Positions 45,642 through 54,761 are shown, counted from the stretch's first letter. The stretch: 55,423 nucleotides of DNA from Clostridiales bacterium 1_7_47FAA (GCA_000155435.1 DS990266.1:1-55423), one strand, 5' to 3'. Made by a program: numbers and translations. The notes: a model not told the origin generated them from the sequence alone.

Positions 45642-45893
45642 CTATCTGACATTTCCCTTTTCCATTTCTTCAAGCGGGAACTGCGGGAGGGCTTCTATCA
45701 GCTTCTTTGTGATGGACTGGCGCATATCTTCGTTGATTTCCTGTTTCGTGCTTCCGTCCGGCTGTCTGACCGCTACCGTCGATAGCCTGTCGATTTCGTC
45801 CTTGTAGCACTCCACGACTTTCTCCACCGCCCATTTTTCCCCGGCAACGGCGGCGCGTATGGTTTCATATTCCGGCATTTTCTGGTTTTCCAT
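45642..45893 (-). CDS. Small helix-turn-helix ICE protein (Tn916 Orf8-like)
   Basis: 83 residues. The start at 45893 is chosen for GAGGAG 8 bases upstream; a longer frame to 45929 has no binding site. Contains EYETIRAAVAGEKWAVEKVV and EINEDMRQSITKKLIEAL, the pattern of the HTH_16 proteins of conjugative transposons. It resembles the protein at 50714-50974. It follows the relaxase gene by 63 bp on the same strand. Confidence 0.8.
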   Translation of the reverse strand: MENQKMPEYETIRAAVAGEKWAVEKVVECYKDEIDRLSTVAVRQPDGSTKQEINEDMRQSITKKLIEALPQFPLEEMEKGNVR

Positions 45894-45956
45894 GCTCAAC
45901 GCTCCTCTGCTTTTTGATAGCCCTATCATAGCACAGCGGCGGGGATTTTGCTATCC

Positions 45957-47303
45957 TTATCCGCGCTCTGTTCCCTTTTCCCGTTCCGGCTGCCTGTCTG
46001 CCTGTAAAATGCTGTCAATGTTCTGCTTGATAATATCGTATTCCCGGACTTTCTTTTTCAGCTTCCCATAGTCGGCATAAAGGGCTTCTTTCTGCGCTTG
46101 GAGGGCTTCATATTCCGATTGCAGCGCGGCAAGGTTCGGGAGCTTTGCAATGCCCGCCGCTTTCAGCGACCTTGCGGCGGCTTCATGTAGGATAATCGCC
46201 TGTTCCTGTCCGGCGCGGTACTTCTCCCTGTTCCTTGCCTTGCGGTATGCGTCATAGACGGGCTTTGTCTTTTGGTAGGTGGAAACATTCTTGATAAGCA
46301 CCGCCATGTCCGCAAGCCGCTTTTCCGCGTCCTTCAATGCGTCTGCCGCCTGTCCGCTTTCCGCTGCCATTTCTTCAATCCGGCTGACTAAATCCGCGTA
46401 CTGTTCAATCTTATGTTCCGTCAAGAAATTCATGGTCTTTGCTGCCTGTTTCAGATTGTGGATTTTCGCCCACTGTTCATAGCCCTTACTCTGCGCCGCC
46501 TTGATACTGTTCTCAATGTCGATAAGCAGCGAAACGCCGCGCTGCTCTCTGGGGGCTTTCGCCGCCTTTGCCCGTCTGCCCGCTATCCGTTCCCTTATGG
46601 CTTCCTCTGTATAATCCGCGCCGAGGGTTTTAAGACGGGTGAAGCGTTCCTGTCCGGGGGCGCGGCATGACACATATTTCCCCGGCTTTATCTTATAGCC
46701 CGCCGCCTGTAACCGCTGCAACAATTCCTCAAAACTGGAAACTTGGGGGATAAGCGCGTCAACGGCAATCTTTAGCTTGCCTTTCCAACTTGTACCCGTC
46801 TTTTCTGCCTGGTACTCCGCATAGCTCTTTCCCTTGCTGCCCTTGCCGGGAACGACGACGGACAAGCCATTTTCCCGACACAGCTTGTCGCTCATGTTCC
46901 GTATGCCGTAATAGCTCCTTTTGTTGGAATTATATTTGCGGTGGTCTACGAAATTTACGGCGCAGAAAATAATGTGATTGTGGACGTGTCCTTTGTCAAT
47001 GTGCGTCGTGAGTACATATTCATGCTGCCCCTTTGTTACCGCGTCGGCAAGCTGCTTTCCGATTTCATGGGCTTTCTGATAATCGACTTCCCCCGGCTCA
47101 AAGGACTGTATCAGATGAAAGGCTAAATTGTTCCCCTTTTGGAGTGCTTGGGACAAGGTATATTCAAATTCAATATCTGCCGTTTCATAGGAGCAGCCGA
47201 AAGAGGACACAAGCATTTTTCCGTCCGTCTTGTCCGGGTTTTCGATATAGTCAAGGGCTTTGCTTAGAGTGCTTTTAATAGGCTTAATCTTTGTAACCGC
47301 CAT
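45957..47303 (-). CDS. MOBP-type relaxase/mobilization nuclease
   Basis: 448 residues. N-terminal relaxase domain with KPIKSTLSKALDYIENPDKT and THIDKGHVHNHIIFCAVNF (HxDxxHxHNH metal-binding motif). The C-terminal half is a long coiled coil (about 270-440). It nicks one strand at oriT and leads it into the recipient. Starts inside the mobC end. The oriT-like sequence lies just upstream of mobC. Confidence 0.93.
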   Translation of the reverse strand: MAVTKIKPIKSTLSKALDYIENPDKTDGKMLVSSFGCSYETADIEFEYTLSQALQKGNNLAFHLIQSFEPGEVDYQKAHEIGKQLADAVTKGQHEYVLTTHIDKGHVHNHIIFCAVNFVDHRKYNSNKRSYYGIRNMSDKLCRENGLSVVVPGKGSKGKSYAEYQAEKTGTSWKGKLKIAVDALIPQVSSFEELLQRLQAAGYKIKPGKYVSCRAPGQERFTRLKTLGADYTEEAIRERIAGRRAKAAKAPREQRGVSLLIDIENSIKAAQSKGYEQWAKIHNLKQAAKTMNFLTEHKIEQYADLVSRIEEMAAESGQAADALKDAEKRLADMAVLIKNVSTYQKTKPVYDAYRKARNREKYRAGQEQAIILHEAAARSLKAAGIAKLPNLAALQSEYEALQAQKEALYADYGKLKKKVREYDIIKQNIDSILQADRQPEREKGTERG

Positions 47304-47593
47304 ATCTCCGCAAGCACCCCCTTTATTTCCTCTATGTCCTCTTGGTATGCGTTCCCCGTCGCGTTTACGCGGCGTGCTATCTGGTTGACGTTGACACCGA
47401 TTTTCTGTATCTCTGCGGTCATTGCCTTTATATCGGCATGGTCTATCTGAATGATATACCCGTCAATGGCAATCTTCCGCAGATATGCCGCCATGTTCCG
47501 GGTGGGTACGAGCTTCATTTTTTCCAGTATTAAATCCCGTTCCGCTTCCGTCACTCTGAATTTGATTTGCACCGTTCTTTTGCGTCCGTTCAT
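47264..47593 (-). CDS. MobC-type relaxosome accessory protein
   Basis: 109 residues from ATG 47593, with AAAGGAG 7 bases upstream. N-terminal ribbon-helix-helix-like segment (MNGRKRTVQIKFRVTEAERD), C-terminal INQIARRVNATG-type signature seen as VNVNQIARRVNATGNAYQED. MobC binds oriT and helps the relaxase. Overlaps the relaxase gene by 40 bp. Confidence 0.9.
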   Translation of the reverse strand: MNGRKRTVQIKFRVTEAERDLILEKMKLVPTRNMAAYLRKIAIDGYIIQIDHADIKAMTAEIQKIGVNVNQIARRVNATGNAYQEDIEEIKGVLAEIWRLQRLSLLKAL

Positions 47594-47620
47594 GTATTCG
47601 CTCCTTTCCTTTCCGTTCCG

Positions 47621-47717
47621 AGGGTTTGGGACACTTCCCAACAAGCAATTTTCAACCGACGCGCCGCAGCGCGGGAGGGGAAAATACGGAAGTGGGTACC
47701 CGCTTCCTATGCTTGCT
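47621..47717 (-). repeat. oriT candidate, copy B, upstream of mobC
   Basis: Read on the minus strand: AGCAAGCATAGGAAGCGGGT, a GGGTACCC palindrome, a GC-rich stem, then TTGCTTGTTGGGAAGTGTCC and CAAACCCT. TTGGGA-AGTG-TCCCAA is a perfect inverted repeat. The position directly before mobC and the relaxase gene is the usual site of oriT. The nick position cannot be placed from sequence alone. Confidence 0.65.
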
Positions 47718-47781
47718 ACGAATGTTTTTATCCCTTATGCCTTACTACGGAGCTATGCCCGGTTTTGCCAAACTTCCGCAA

Positions 47782-47821
47782 AAGAAAAACGCTGCAATCC
47801 TCAAAAAAAGATTACAACGCT
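47782..47821 (-). terminator. Terminator after the XRE regulator
   Basis: On the minus strand AGCGTTGTAATC ... GATTGCAGCGTT followed by TTTCTTTT. It separates the XRE gene from the oriT/mobC region. Confidence 0.8.
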
Positions 47822-47854
47822 CTCTAAACCTTATTCAATTCTGACGGACACTTC

Positions 47855-48208
47855 TTATCTGCCCTCTGTTTCGACTTCCGCTATCTCCTTTGCCGTTGCG
47901 CTCACAATCCGTATGCCTGTATCGCTCATACCGTCAAGAAGCGCGTCAAGCTGCCGCCGCTGCGTGTTCTTCTCTGGCGGCGTTTCCAAAAGAAACTGGT
48001 CTACGGATATATTGTAGCGGAGCATAAGCTCAAAGAAAATCTGTAAACTTGGGTGCTGCCCCTTGTTCTCAATGTTCGCAAGGTAGCGCGGCGAGATAAA
48101 CATTTCGTCGCTCACTTTCTTGCGGCTCTCCTTGCGCCCTGTCCGCGCCGCCTTTATCGCTGCCCCAAAAGCCTTGAAATCGTATTTCGGTACTGGTCTT
48201 TTTGCCAT
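47855..48208 (-). CDS. XRE-family transcriptional regulator
   Basis: 117 residues. Helix-turn-helix in the first 65 residues (IKAARTGRKESRKKVSDEMF, SPRYLANIENKGQHPS), then LRYNISVDQFLL. Starts at ATG 48208 with AGGGTGA upstream. Divergent from the attenuated methyltransferase operon with which it shares a 146-bp region up to the leader peptide. Probably an ICE regulator. Confidence 0.88.
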   Translation of the reverse strand: MAKRPVPKYDFKAFGAAIKAARTGRKESRKKVSDEMFISPRYLANIENKGQHPSLQIFFELMLRYNISVDQFLLETPPEKNTQRRQLDALLDGMSDTGIRIVSATAKEIAEVETEGR

Positions 48209-48302
48209 AGTTATTCACCCTGTTACATTTTACTGTTCCCCTTTCTTCTTGGATATGTCTACACAATTCAATCAGTTAGCCAAAATAATTCATATGTATA
48301 TG

Positions 48303-48331
48303 TTGACAATTAGCCGCTTTTTTTGTATAGT
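48303..48331 (+). promoter_or_regulatory. Consensus promoter of the KTR/methyltransferase operon
   Basis: TTGACA (48303-48308), exactly 17 bases, then TATAGT (48326-48331). Transcription would start about 15 bases before the leader peptide. Confidence 0.85.
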
Positions 48332-48354
48332 ATTATTAAAAGGGGGAAATGTTT

Positions 48355-48381
48355 ATGTTACATAGCATGCGTATTCGATAA
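48355..48381 (+). CDS. Leader peptide MLHSMRIR of a transcription attenuator
   Basis: ATG at 48355 preceded by AGGGGG; eight codons then TAA. The coding bases themselves (AGCATGCGTATTCGATAAGC) are complementary, with small gaps, to 48431-48456 downstream of the first terminator (ATGCTTATTTTGCGTATGCT). That coupling of a short peptide to RNA pairing is the hallmark of ribosome-mediated attenuation as known for erm and tet(M) genes. Confidence 0.75.
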   Translation: MLHSMRIR

Positions 48382-48390
48382 GCATTGAAA

Positions 48391-48429
48391 TCAAAAAAGA
48401 TTTTTCCCATTTTCAATATGGGCTTTTTT
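48391..48429 (+). terminator. Attenuator terminator 1
   Basis: AAAAAAG ... CCCAT ... ATGGG ... CTTTTTTG: a stem with a T-run just after the leader peptide. It lies inside the larger stem formed by the leader codons and 48431-48456. Confidence 0.75.
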
Positions 48430-48530
48430 GTCATGCTTATTTTGCGTATGCTATACAACAAAACTAACGATGTATAGACATAGTATAAAAACTATGCCTT
48501 AATTTTGTTGTAGTGTTATATGTATAAATG

Positions 48531-48570
48531 CAGGTCAATGCTCATGTTGAGAATTGACCTGTATTTTTTT
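48531..48570 (+). terminator. Attenuator terminator 2, directly before the KTR gene
   Basis: CAGGTCAAT ... ATTGACCTG with an inner CTCA/TGAG stem, followed by TATTTTTTT. It ends 6 bases before the AAAAGGAG site of the KTR gene, so basal transcription should stop here. Between the two terminators are further stems (ACAACAAAA/TTTTGTTGT and CATAGT/ACTATG). Confidence 0.85.
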
Positions 48571-48589
48571 GCACAAAAGGAGAAATATT

Positions 48590-48775
48590 ATGCTTGAAAA
48601 ATATTGGATAAAATGTCCAATTTGTAACGGAAAGACGAGGGTTCAAGTATTTTATAATACGGTATTAAGAAATTTTCCTCTTTTCTGCCCTAAATGTAAA
48701 TTAACACATATCATTGATGTTGAAAAATTAGAAATCATAATCAAAAACTCTGAAAAACAAAAGGAAGGATATTAA
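48590..48775 (+). CDS. Cysteine-rich KTR-domain protein
   Basis: 61 residues from ATG 48590 (AAAAGGAG upstream; an in-frame ATG at 48554 lies within terminator 2 and is rejected). CPICNGKTRVQV ... LFCPKCK gives two CxxC pairs, a zinc-ribbon fold. KTR-domain proteins often travel with resistance genes in Gram-positive ICEs. The stop is followed directly by the ATG of the methyltransferase, so they form one unit. AT-rich, unlike the surrounding ICE. Confidence 0.85.
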   Translation: MLEKYWIKCPICNGKTRVQVFYNTVLRNFPLFCPKCKLTHIIDVEKLEIIIKNSEKQKEGY

Positions 48776-49765
48776 ATGAAACACTTACCTAAAAGTACAC
48801 TTACGGAAATATTGAATGACCCATACGGATTTACTTACAAAGAAATGTCGGAAGTAATTGGAGAGGATAAAGCAAGAGCCTTATATGCGGAATTGTATAA
48901 ACAGCCATTTCACAAAAAAAATCTATCAATATCAACAAAAAAAGTCTATAAAAGTAGCGATACTGAAAAGTATGTTTATGAATTGAAAGACAACAGGTAT
49001 ATCGAAACGGTTTTTATTAAACGGCGAGATGGTGGGACTGTTTGCGTAAGTACGCAAGTTGGTTGTTCTGTTGGCTGTATTTTTTGTGAGTCCGGACGCA
49101 ATGGTTTCGTTCGTAATCTAACACCATCTGAAATTGTGCAACAGGTCATATTGATACGTCAAAAAGTAAATCGTATCGTTTTTATGGGAATGGGAGAACC
49201 TTTATTCAATTACGACAACTTGATTGCAGCAATCCATATTCTTCGAGATAGAAATGGACTTAACTTTCCAACCGACGGCATTACCGTATCAACAGTTGGT
49301 CCAGTTAATCAATTAAAAAAATTGCGCGAAGAACATCTAAAAATTCAGTTGACAATATCTTTACATGCAGCAACACAGGCTGCGAGAAACTGCATCATTC
49401 CTCATATGCACATGTACGCTATTGAAGATGTTGTTAAGCAAGCATTGTCCTATTCACAAAGGCATAATCGAAAAGTGGTATTTGCGTATTTGCTTTTACC
49501 AGGTATAAATGACCGTTCCTCAGATATAAGGCAACTTGCAAAATGGTTTAAGGGCAAAAATGTTATGATTAACGTGCTGCAATACAACCCGACGAGTAAT
49601 TCAAAAATTAGAGCACCACAAAAACAAGAAATGGTTGCGTTCAAACATCAATTAGAGCAAACAGGACTTGAAGTTACCATGAGAGTTTCTCATGGTAGAG
49701 AGATTAAAGCAGCTTGTGGACAGTTAGCTAATACATATAATAAAGCCAAAAAACAACAAAAATAA
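48776..49765 (+). CDS. Cfr/RlmN-family radical SAM rRNA methyltransferase, possible antibiotic resistance gene
   Basis: 329 residues. VCVSTQVGCSVGCIFCESG has the CxxxCxxC cluster ligand motif plus the upstream Cys (VCVSTQ) used as mCys in RlmN/Cfr. FMGMGEPLFNYDN, STVGPVNQLKKL and TISLHAA follow, and AACGQLA near the end holds the second catalytic Cys. Known family enzymes methylate A2503 of 23S rRNA at C2 (RlmN, housekeeping) or C8 (Cfr, resistance to several peptidyl-transferase drugs). The N-terminal domain (1-80) is shorter than and unlike both classical types. The mobile, AT-rich context and the leader-peptide attenuator argue for resistance; sequence alone cannot decide C2 or C8. AAGGAAGG precedes the ATG. 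Confidence 0.88.
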   Translation: MKHLPKSTLTEILNDPYGFTYKEMSEVIGEDKARALYAELYKQPFHKKNLSISTKKVYKSSDTEKYVYELKDNRYIETVFIKRRDGGTVCVSTQVGCSVGCIFCESGRNGFVRNLTPSEIVQQVILIRQKVNRIVFMGMGEPLFNYDNLIAAIHILRDRNGLNFPTDGITVSTVGPVNQLKKLREEHLKIQLTISLHAATQAARNCIIPHMHMYAIEDVVKQALSYSQRHNRKVVFAYLLLPGINDRSSDIRQLAKWFKGKNVMINVLQYNPTSNSKIRAPQKQEMVAFKHQLEQTGLEVTMRVSHGREIKAACGQLANTYNKAKKQQK

Positions 49766-49794
49766 TTTAATTAAAAGAGCCAGACGCACAGACG

Positions 49795-49846
49795 CAGAGC
49801 CGATAATATGCAGTTTGAAATACTGCTGTTATCGGCTCTTTTTTGA
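49795..49846 (+). terminator. Terminator after the methyltransferase
   Basis: GAGCCGATAA ... TTATCGGCTC with an inner GCAGT/ACTGC stem, followed by six T. It closes the cargo operon. Confidence 0.88.
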
Positions 49847-50015
49847 TTTAATTTGTGCCCCCAATAACCATATTGGAGCAAAATCAGAACTGTTGCTTGT
49901 CGTTCTTTGATTTCCGCAGCAGCTTTGAAAAACCAAAGCCGCCGTTTCTTTTTATCTTCTAATGAAATGACGCGGTATCACTGTTAAAAGCGGCGGCTAA
50001 AAGGAGGTAGCCGCC
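49847..50015 (+). promoter_or_regulatory. Structured leader with ribosome-binding-site hairpin
   Basis: No gene. GGCGGCT (49992-49998) pairs with AGCCGCC (50009-50015), placing the AAGGAGG site in the loop directly before ATG 50016. The same segment, extended to CGGCGGCT (49991-49998), can instead pair with AGCCGCCG at 49937-49944. The two pairings exclude each other, so this could switch translation of the small gene that follows. Confidence 0.55.
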
Positions 50016-50126
50016 ATGAAGCACATACCATATCGACAAAATCCGACGGTCATTGACACATCAAAAAAAGCCCGACCACCGCCGGGGAAAACTACGTCTA
50101 TCAATATGAACTGTCTAATCATCTGA
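50016..50126 (+). CDS. Small ICE protein with possible -1 frameshift continuation
   Basis: Reads MKHIPYRQNPTVIDTSKKAR and stops at TGA after 36 codons. At codons 16-18 (TCA AAA AAA GCC) there are seven A, a possible slippery site. The -1 frame then stays open to TAA at 50327-50329 and reads like protein (GENYVYQYELSNHLNTAYN). Either a frameshift is used, or an A was lost in this copy. A hairpin ACG-CTGTCCG ... CGGACAG-CGT at 50147-50178 lies in the extension and may be a weak terminator. Family not recognised. Confidence 0.45.
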   Translation: MKHIPYRQNPTVIDTSKKARPPPGKTTSINMNCLII

Positions 50127-50301
50127 ATACCGCTTACAATACCTATACGTCTGTCCGGGCTTTTCGGACAGGCGTATTTTGCTGCTCAAAAAATTTTTTG
50201 AAAAAAATCCGAAAATCTTCGGCGTTTTTTTCAAAAGGCAGTATTGCCCCGCGAAAAGGGGGAAGCACCACCAACTTTCCAACGAGAAAGGGGGTGAGAA
50301 T

Positions 50302-50733
50302 GTGGAACCTAATCGCAGGGAGTTTATAAAACAGTGCGCTTTCCAGAAGTTTTGTAATACGGTACTGCACAATGAAGCGTGTGACGCTCACAAAGAGCTG
50401 CACAGGCATAAGGCAAGGGAGATTACCTTTTCCGACTTGACCTTAGAAGAAGCGCGGCAGCTTCATACCTTTGATGAATATTTCAAAGGGGAAATCGCCT
50501 TTGAAAGAGCCGGGAAGAAAATCACGCCGAAGCTGCTTCTTGAAGCAATCCGTACTTTGCCGGAAGAAAAGCGCAAAGCCGTACTCCTGTACTATTTCGA
50601 GGGAATGAACGACACCGAGATTGCGGAGCTGTTCGATACGTCGAGAAGCACGATACAGTACAGGCGGACAAGCTCTTTTGAGCTGCTAAAAAAATATCTG
50701 GAGGAAAATGCTGATGAATGGGACGAATGGTAA
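50302..50733 (+). CDS. Sigma-70-like (region 4) regulator of the ICE
   Basis: 143 residues from GTG 50302 with AAGGGGGTGA upstream. The C-terminal half has IRTLPEEKRKAVLLYYFEGM, NDTEIAELFDTSRSTIQYRR: a sigma region 4 helix-turn-helix. Similar to Orf7 of Tn916, a sigma-like protein involved in excision control. Overlaps the next gene by 20 bp. Confidence 0.85.
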   Translation: MEPNRREFIKQCAFQKFCNTVLHNEACDAHKELHRHKAREITFSDLTLEEARQLHTFDEYFKGEIAFERAGKKITPKLLLEAIRTLPEEKRKAVLLYYFEGMNDTEIAELFDTSRSTIQYRRTSSFELLKKYLEENADEWDEW

Positions 50734-50974
50734 CGAACCCGGCTACCCGGAAAAAGCCCTTGTTCCCTATCCTGTCATTTTGGCAGCGACAAAGGGCGAC
50801 CCGGACGCTATGAAGATTGTCTTGCAGCATTTCAGCGGCTACATAGCCCGCCTCTCCATGCGGAAGCTGTACGACGAGCGCGGGAACGTCTATTTTGGCG
50901 TAGACCACGACATTCGGGAACGGCTGCAAGCAAAACTGATGATGGCTGTCCTCACCTTTAAGGCAGAGGAATAA
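50714..50974 (+). CDS. Small helix-turn-helix ICE protein (Tn916 Orf8-like)
   Basis: 86 residues. The ATG at 50714 is preferred because GGAGG lies 9 bases upstream, against 3 for ATG 50708. PVILAATKGDPDAMKIVLQH, YIARLSMRKL and DIRERLQAKLM match the HTH_16 family. The pairing with a sigma-like gene is the same as Orf7-Orf8 of Tn916. Confidence 0.82.
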   Translation: MNGTNGNEPGYPEKALVPYPVILAATKGDPDAMKIVLQHFSGYIARLSMRKLYDERGNVYFGVDHDIRERLQAKLMMAVLTFKAEE

Positions 50975-51448
50975 ACCGCAGCGGCGGGACGCTTTCTCTC
51001 TCCCCCTTTTCCGTTCCGCTGCTGACGCGGCAGCAAAGCCATTCTGAACCTTGACAAAGAAAGCGGCGCAAGATAACGGCGGCGCAGCATAGGGCAAATC
51101 GGATACGTTCCTTTTGCGCCGAGCCATACGGTGGGTGCGCCATGACGCTATCCGGGTGAGGTTATCCCCGCCCGGACAGCCGAGCGACCAACACCGCGCC
51201 GGAAAGCAAGTGTAGCGGCTTGCGGGCGACGACACGCAAAATATACAATGATACTTCCTTACAGCCACAGTCCGAGCGTTAAGAGCGTCGCAGGCAATGG
51301 GTAGGGCTGCATGAGAACCATGCCGGGGTGAAATTCCCATGAGGTTATGCTAATAACCGTCCGATTAAAGCCTTTGTTTTCTTGAATAGTGGACTTGCTG
51401 CTATTCATAGACTGTATTATATGTTTGCGAAAGAAAGGGGGATTTTCT
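50975..51448 (+). other. Non-coding structured region, candidate RNA
   Basis: No supported gene in 474 bases. Several stems are visible: TCCGGG...CCCGGA near 51148, GCAAG...CTTGC near 51207, and a compound stem near 51310-51350 in which AACC and GGG pair with CCC and GGTT across GTGAAATT. It begins in a region with GTGCGCC. It resembles a compact folded RNA; I cannot name a class. It lies between the regulators and tnpW. Confidence 0.45.
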
Positions 51449-51616
51449 TTGACGCAAAACCAGACGCCCGTTACCACAACGGAGCATAAAATCGGAAAAG
51501 TTACTTACCTTGTATGTTCGTCCGCAAGTGAACGCGCAACGGACACACTGGATAAAAAGATAAAGAAGCTCATTCGCAAGGACATGGAGCTGAACCCCGC
51601 AAACGCCCGGAAATAG
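51449..51616 (+). CDS. TnpW-family small protein
   Basis: 55 residues from TTG 51449 with AAAGGGGG upstream. Contains TEHKIGKVTYLVCSSASERA and a basic helix (DKKIKKLIRKDM), matching the TnpW family first named in Tn4451, which also has a TnpX serine recombinase. Function unknown. A stem AACGCCC ... GGGCGTT overlapping the stop may be a terminator. Confidence 0.82.
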   Translation: MTQNQTPVTTTEHKIGKVTYLVCSSASERATDTLDKKIKKLIRKDMELNPANARK

Positions 51617-51638
51617 GGCGTTTCTTCACATTTTATAC

Positions 51639-51667
51639 ATGACACAGGCAGCGGTATGTGGTATAAT
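51639..51667 (+). promoter_or_regulatory. Promoter of the ICE integrase gene
   Basis: ATGACA (51639-51644), 17 bases, TATAAT (51662-51667). It lies 50 bases before the integrase ATG. Confidence 0.75.
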
Positions 51668-51671
51668 ATAG

Positions 51672-53393
<1,722 letters not shown>

Positions 53394-53406
53394 CATACAT
53401 CAAAAA

Positions 53407-53459
53407 GAGGTAAGATAACACCCTCTGCAAAAAAGGTATCGTTATCTTACCTCAACAAA
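53407..53459 (-). repeat. ICE right end (att junction) with 13-bp inverted repeat
   Basis: GAGGTAAGATAAC (53407-53419) and its exact complement GTTATCTTACCTC (53441-53453). The outer arm matches the left end of the ICE. AAA at 53457-53459 (TTT in the recombinase sense) is shared with the left junction. Confidence 0.82.
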
Positions 53460-53639
53460 GTTTGTACCAGTATACCCATCATCGACTGCTTCACCGATGA
53501 TTTGGATTTCCTGTTGTCCGCCACAATAACGCTGTACTATGACTCTTTGATTTTTAATGCTGTCGCTTTCAATCTGATCGCCATCCTCCACGGATAAGCG
53601 CAGATAAGCATAAGCACGATAGATATGATTTTTACGCAT
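53457..53639 (-). pseudogene. Large serine recombinase (first of the triplet), 5' part, split by the ICE
   Basis: 61 codons from ATG 53639 (AGGAG 8 bases upstream) to the ICE junction: AYAYLRLSVEDGD (catalytic Ser), then DDGYTGTNF. Reading into the ICE adds VEVR and a stop. The rest of the gene is at 23244-24677. Only the start of the catalytic domain remains here, so the fragment cannot be active by itself. Confidence 0.9.
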
Positions 53640-53821
53640 AAAAACAGCTCCTAACCACTTATTAGTTAGCGCATGAACCCTGGGTCATACATCAAATAAG
53701 TAGCAGGAACCTGCTTAAATGTTTAGTTCTATTCCGCTTTTATTTTACCATGATTCATTCCAGTTGTCCACACCTATCTAACCATTTATCACCTTCTTTT
53801 TTTCTCTTTTGCGAATCTCAA

Positions 53822-54079
53822 TCAACACTCTGCTTTTTCTATCAAATTTTCAATTATGTCGGATAAGGTCCTGCCCGTACTTGAATAAGATACCTTTATC
53901 TTCATGTCCCCCACGCGGAACAGGTAGGGATTTACTCCTTCGTCCAGTATTTTTCTCATTCTCTTCTCACATGGTAAAGAGGTATCTATTTTTACACTAT
54001 TCAAATCCACCAGCGTATCAATATCAACCTCATCCAACTTTATCTGTTGGAAAGCATCCAGCTCTTCAATCGTAAGCAT
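53822..54079 (-). CDS. DUF6870-like small ICE-associated protein
   Basis: 85 residues; GGGAGG lies 9 bases before the ATG. Reads MLTIEELDAFQQIKLDEVD, VDLNSVKIDTSLPCEKRM and NPYLFRVGDMKIKVSYS, close to small proteins found near serine recombinases of Firmicute ICEs. Function unknown. It lies upstream of the split recombinase on the same strand and belongs to the outer element by position and base composition. Confidence 0.7.
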   Translation of the reverse strand: MLTIEELDAFQQIKLDEVDIDTLVDLNSVKIDTSLPCEKRMRKILDEGVNPYLFRVGDMKIKVSYSSTGRTLSDIIENLIEKAEC

Positions 54080-54187
54080 TTCTCTATACCTCCCGGGACA
54101 ATGATTTTCTTTACATCTTCTTAACGATATTTCACAAACGCCAAAAGTGTCATACTCAATACAGACCTTATGAAATGGTTGTATCTA

Positions 54188-54550
54188 TCATCTCCCGGTT
54201 CCATCACGAAGGGTAAATCCGGCTTTATTCATGTTTTCTTTAATACAAGCAGCAGTCTCCAGTAAAAAACTCGCTTCTCTCCCTGAACAGCCTTTTATGA
54301 TATTTATAAAGGCCAATATGTACTGTTCCTTCGTGTCACCAATATCTGAAGATTCTATCAATACAGGGTATACGTTCAATGCCTCCAATACATTCAAGTA
54401 GGATTCCATACTTAAATTTCTCAAACCGTTTTCAACTTTACTCATATGATTTGCAGACACCCCTGCCCGTTCTGCAAGCTTCTCTATTGTATATCCTCTT
54501 TCTTCTCTTAAAGTACGAATGTTTTGAGCAATATTAAAATTGTTAACCAT
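54188..54550 (-). CDS. XRE-family regulator (outer element, first of a tandem pair)
   Basis: 120 residues. Helix-turn-helix NIRTLREERGYTIEKLAERA, VSANHMSKVENGLRNLSMES, then a helical C-terminus. AAGGAG lies 13 bases upstream. About half identical in the DNA-binding region to the protein at 54762-55133, so probably a duplication. Likely controls genes of the outer element. Confidence 0.87.
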   Translation of the reverse strand: MVNNFNIAQNIRTLREERGYTIEKLAERAGVSANHMSKVENGLRNLSMESYLNVLEALNVYPVLIESSDIGDTKEQYILAFINIIKGCSGREASFLLETAACIKENMNKAGFTLRDGTGR

Positions 54551-54761
54551 CTTCGTACCATACTCCTTTTTAAGTTTGAATGTATTTTACATGATGATTT
54601 CCTGTTTGAGAACGGACTGTAAAGACCAATATCATCCAATTCTAGCGTATAATTTGCCATTTCAGATTTTCCGACATAAATCCAGAAAAAAAGAACTGCC
54701 TGTAGATGGCAGCTCTCTTACAAAACATATTCTATTTTCAACTAATGCCGTAAATTTATAC

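Noticed and set aside
48554-48589. Longer start for the KTR protein at 48554
   Set aside because: The extra codons lie within terminator 2, and a strong binding site sits before ATG 48590.
50522-51340. 272-residue open frame on the minus strand
   Set aside because: Opposes the sigma-like and HTH genes and spans the structured non-coding region; low-complexity Cys/Arg/Ser content.
51130-51400. Group II intron
   Set aside because: There is a GTGCGCC start-like string and stems, but no domain V hairpin and no intron-encoded protein.
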